From the NCBI GenBank assembly GCA_025454125.1, contig JALOPA010000108.1:1-6709 (forward strand): 6,709 nucleotides of DNA, read 5' to 3'. Under the pieces are notes generated by a model that saw only the letters and a list, made by a program, of their open reading frames with translations, was not told where the DNA came from and did not search any database. A program made the position numbers and the translations under genes. The number at the start of each line of letters is the position of its first letter. Positions within the stretch are counted from its first letter, which is position 1. Positions 5,343 to 6,709 of the stretch are shown here, piece by piece. This stretch comes from Thermodesulfobacteriota bacterium. Lineage in GTDB: Bacteria; Desulfobacterota; DSM-4660; Desulfatiglandales; HGW-15.

Positions 5343-6113
5343 ATGCGCGGAATCCTGGCTGTGTTCAAGAAAGAGATCACGATCACCTTTTCATCGCCCA
5401 TCTTCTATGCCGCCACCTTTATCTTCCTGCTGGTGTCCGGCTACTTTTTCTACACCAACGCGATCATCTACACGATCCGGAGCTTTCAGGCAGGCCAGAA
5501 CCCCTTCCTGGCCGAACGCCTGAACCTGAGCGACTTTGTGGTCAAGCCCTTTTTCGGCGACATCGCCATCGTGCTGCTCCTCATGCTCCCTCTTCTCACC
5601 ATGCGAAGCTACGCGGAGGAGAAAAAGATGGGGACCATTGAGCTCCTCTTCACCTACCCGATCTCGGATGGAGCCGCCCTCGCGGGAAAGTTTGCTGCCG
5701 CGCTCTTTACTCTTCTCACCATGCTCGTGGGAACCCTCCTCCCTCTCCTTCTGCTCGAGTCTTTTGCGCACCTGGACTGGGGCCTCATCGCATCGGGCTA
5801 TCTGGGAATCCTTCTCCTGGGCGCGAGCTTCATCGCCTTGGGGATCTTCACCTCTTCTCTCACCGAGAACCAAATCATTGCGGCGGTCCTGAGCTTCGGC
5901 GTCTTTCTCCTCTTCTGGATCATCGGCTGGGCCAAGGGTTTTGCTGGACCGACCCTCGGCCCGATCCTGGAGCACATTTCCATCGTGGTGCACCTGGACA
6001 GCTTCGTGAGGGGACTCATCGACTCCAGGGATCTCGTGTTCTACCTGGTGTTCATTTCCTTCTGGCTCTTTGTGACTCTGCGCTTTCTCAACACGCGCTT
6101 CTGGAGGGGATAG
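5343..6113 (+). CDS. ABC-2 type permease, GldF-like
   Basis: A 256-residue integral inner-membrane protein with about six membrane helices: roughly 19-38, 70-87, 112-138, 147-170, 177-196 and 229-249. Between helices 2 and 3 lies the family motif MRSYAEEKKMGTIELLFTYP (87-106), a cytoplasmic coupling region typical of ABC-2 permeases, followed by a GKF segment (115-117). Length and topology fit the single-permease GldF/NosY group, which probably works as a dimer with two copies of the ATPase. The start is 5 bases after the ATPase stop, with AAAGGA 9 bases upstream. The transported substrate is unknown. Confidence 0.92.
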   Translation: MRGILAVFKKEITITFSSPIFYAATFIFLLVSGYFFYTNAIIYTIRSFQAGQNPFLAERLNLSDFVVKPFFGDIAIVLLLMLPLLTMRSYAEEKKMGTIELLFTYPISDGAALAGKFAAALFTLLTMLVGTLLPLLLLESFAHLDWGLIASGYLGILLLGASFIALGIFTSSLTENQIIAAVLSFGVFLLFWIIGWAKGFAGPTLGPILEHISIVVHLDSFVRGLIDSRDLVFYLVFISFWLFVTLRFLNTRFWRG

Positions 6114-6116
6114 GCC

Positions 6117-6709
6117 ATGGAAAAACCGACTCGCCTCATGACGTCTTACAGGCTCAAGGCCTCCTCCAACATGACGGTGGCCATTCTGCTCATCCTGGTC
6201 TTGGCCGTGGTGGTCTCGCTTCTCTCGGACCGACACTATTTCCGCTGGGATCTGACCGCCTCCGGAGAGCACACCCTGTCGGCCCAAACCCTTCAGGCCC
6301 TGAAAACGGTCACCGAACCCGTCAAGGTCATTGCCTTTGTGAGAGATCCCTCCGAGGAAGCGTCAGGCGTGAAGAAGCTCCTCTCCGCCTATCAGTATCA
6401 CCTGAAAGGCATGTCTCTCGAATACGTCGATCCGGATCGAAATCCCGCTCTCACCCGCCAATACGACGTCCAGGCCCTCAACACCGTGATCCTGGAAGGG
6501 TTCGGACGCACCCAGACCGTGAAGGTGCCGGACGAAGAGAACCTGACCAATGCGCTGGTCCGTCTTTCCAAGGGCCGGACCGAGAAGGTTTACTGGGTCA
6601 TGGGCCACGGAGAACGTCCCTTCAAGTCCGACGCCCCGGAATCCCTCGCCACGATCCACAAGGCCCTTTCCAGCCAAGACTTCGCCTTCGAGGAGCTGAA
6701 CCTCGCCCA
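6117..6709 (+). CDS. GldG-like ABC auxiliary protein, N-terminal part (3'-truncated by window edge)
   Basis: The frame opens at ATG 6117 and stays open to the last base (197 complete codons), so it is a real gene cut by the window end. A membrane anchor covers about residues 19-36 (MTVAILLILVLAVVVSLL). Next comes the family-typical RWDLTASGEHTLSAQT (43-58), PVKVIAFVRD (68-77), a mixed alpha/beta region, and VYWVMGHGERP (158-168), whose GHGE is a hallmark of the GldG / ABC_transp_aux family. Most of the protein should be periplasmic. GGAGG at 6103-6107, inside the end of the permease gene, lies 9 bases before the ATG, and only 3 bases separate the genes. Full-length relatives are about 450-600 residues, so more than half is missing here. 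Its role beside the ATPase and permease is not known outside gliding bacteria. Confidence 0.9.
   Translation, partial: MEKPTRLMTSYRLKASSNMTVAILLILVLAVVVSLLSDRHYFRWDLTASGEHTLSAQTLQALKTVTEPVKVIAFVRDPSEEASGVKKLLSAYQYHLKGMSLEYVDPDRNPALTRQYDVQALNTVILEGFGRTQTVKVPDEENLTNALVRLSKGRTEKVYWVMGHGERPFKSDAPESLATIHKALSSQDFAFEELNLA

Noticed and set aside
5391..6287. 298-codon open frame on the minus strand
   Set aside because: Antisense to the permease and GldG-like genes; very charged, domain-free product, as expected from the complement of hydrophobic codons.

Overview
The window is about 57-60% GC by eye and carries tightly packed bacterial genes. It most resembles a member of the former Deltaproteobacteria (Desulfobacterota, perhaps the Syntrophobacter-like lineages). 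That assignment is an inference from three things: the protein flavour, the mix of a DUF362/ferredoxin protein with a GldA/F/G-like ABC module, and two kinds of short palindromic intergenic repeat of a type I associate with such genomes. No rRNA, tRNA, CRISPR array, phage gene or insertion sequence was seen.

Layout, left to right. (1) 1-1458, plus strand: the C-terminal ~485 codons of dnaE, the replicative DNA polymerase III alpha subunit, cut by the window edge. (2) 1415-1936, plus strand: a Nudix hydrolase of the ADP-ribose pyrophosphatase type, whose start lies inside the end of dnaE. (3) 1933-2754, minus strand: a two-gene unit read towards the Nudix gene. It holds an exported rhodanese-fold protein whose catalytic Cys position is Asp, then a 63-residue HTH-like protein. 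The last gene meets the Nudix gene tail to tail with a 4-base overlap. (4) 2755-3170: a 416-base intergenic region with divergent sigma70-like promoters and a strong REP-like inverted repeat. (5) 3171-4280, plus strand: a DUF362 protein with an inserted two-cluster ferredoxin domain, starting with GTG. (6) 4278-4369: a second palindromic element with a heptanucleotide direct repeat, beginning exactly on the DUF362 stop codon. (7) 4405-6709, plus strand: an ABC-2 module of ATPase, six-helix permease and membrane-anchored auxiliary protein (GldA-, GldF- and GldG-like), cut by the right edge.

Functional reading. dnaE and the Nudix gene are probably co-transcribed and translationally coupled: replication plus nucleotide housekeeping. 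The rhodanese-fold/HTH-like pair is an envelope-associated unit of unknown role. The DUF362 protein is probably a cytoplasmic iron-sulfur protein of unknown reaction. The three ABC genes have only 5- and 3-base gaps and surely form one operon; in Bacteroidetes their relatives support gliding, but elsewhere the substrate is unknown. Nothing here proves a new defence or mobile system. The most unusual items are the Cys-to-Asp rhodanese, the two repeat elements, and the long structured leader of the DUF362 gene.
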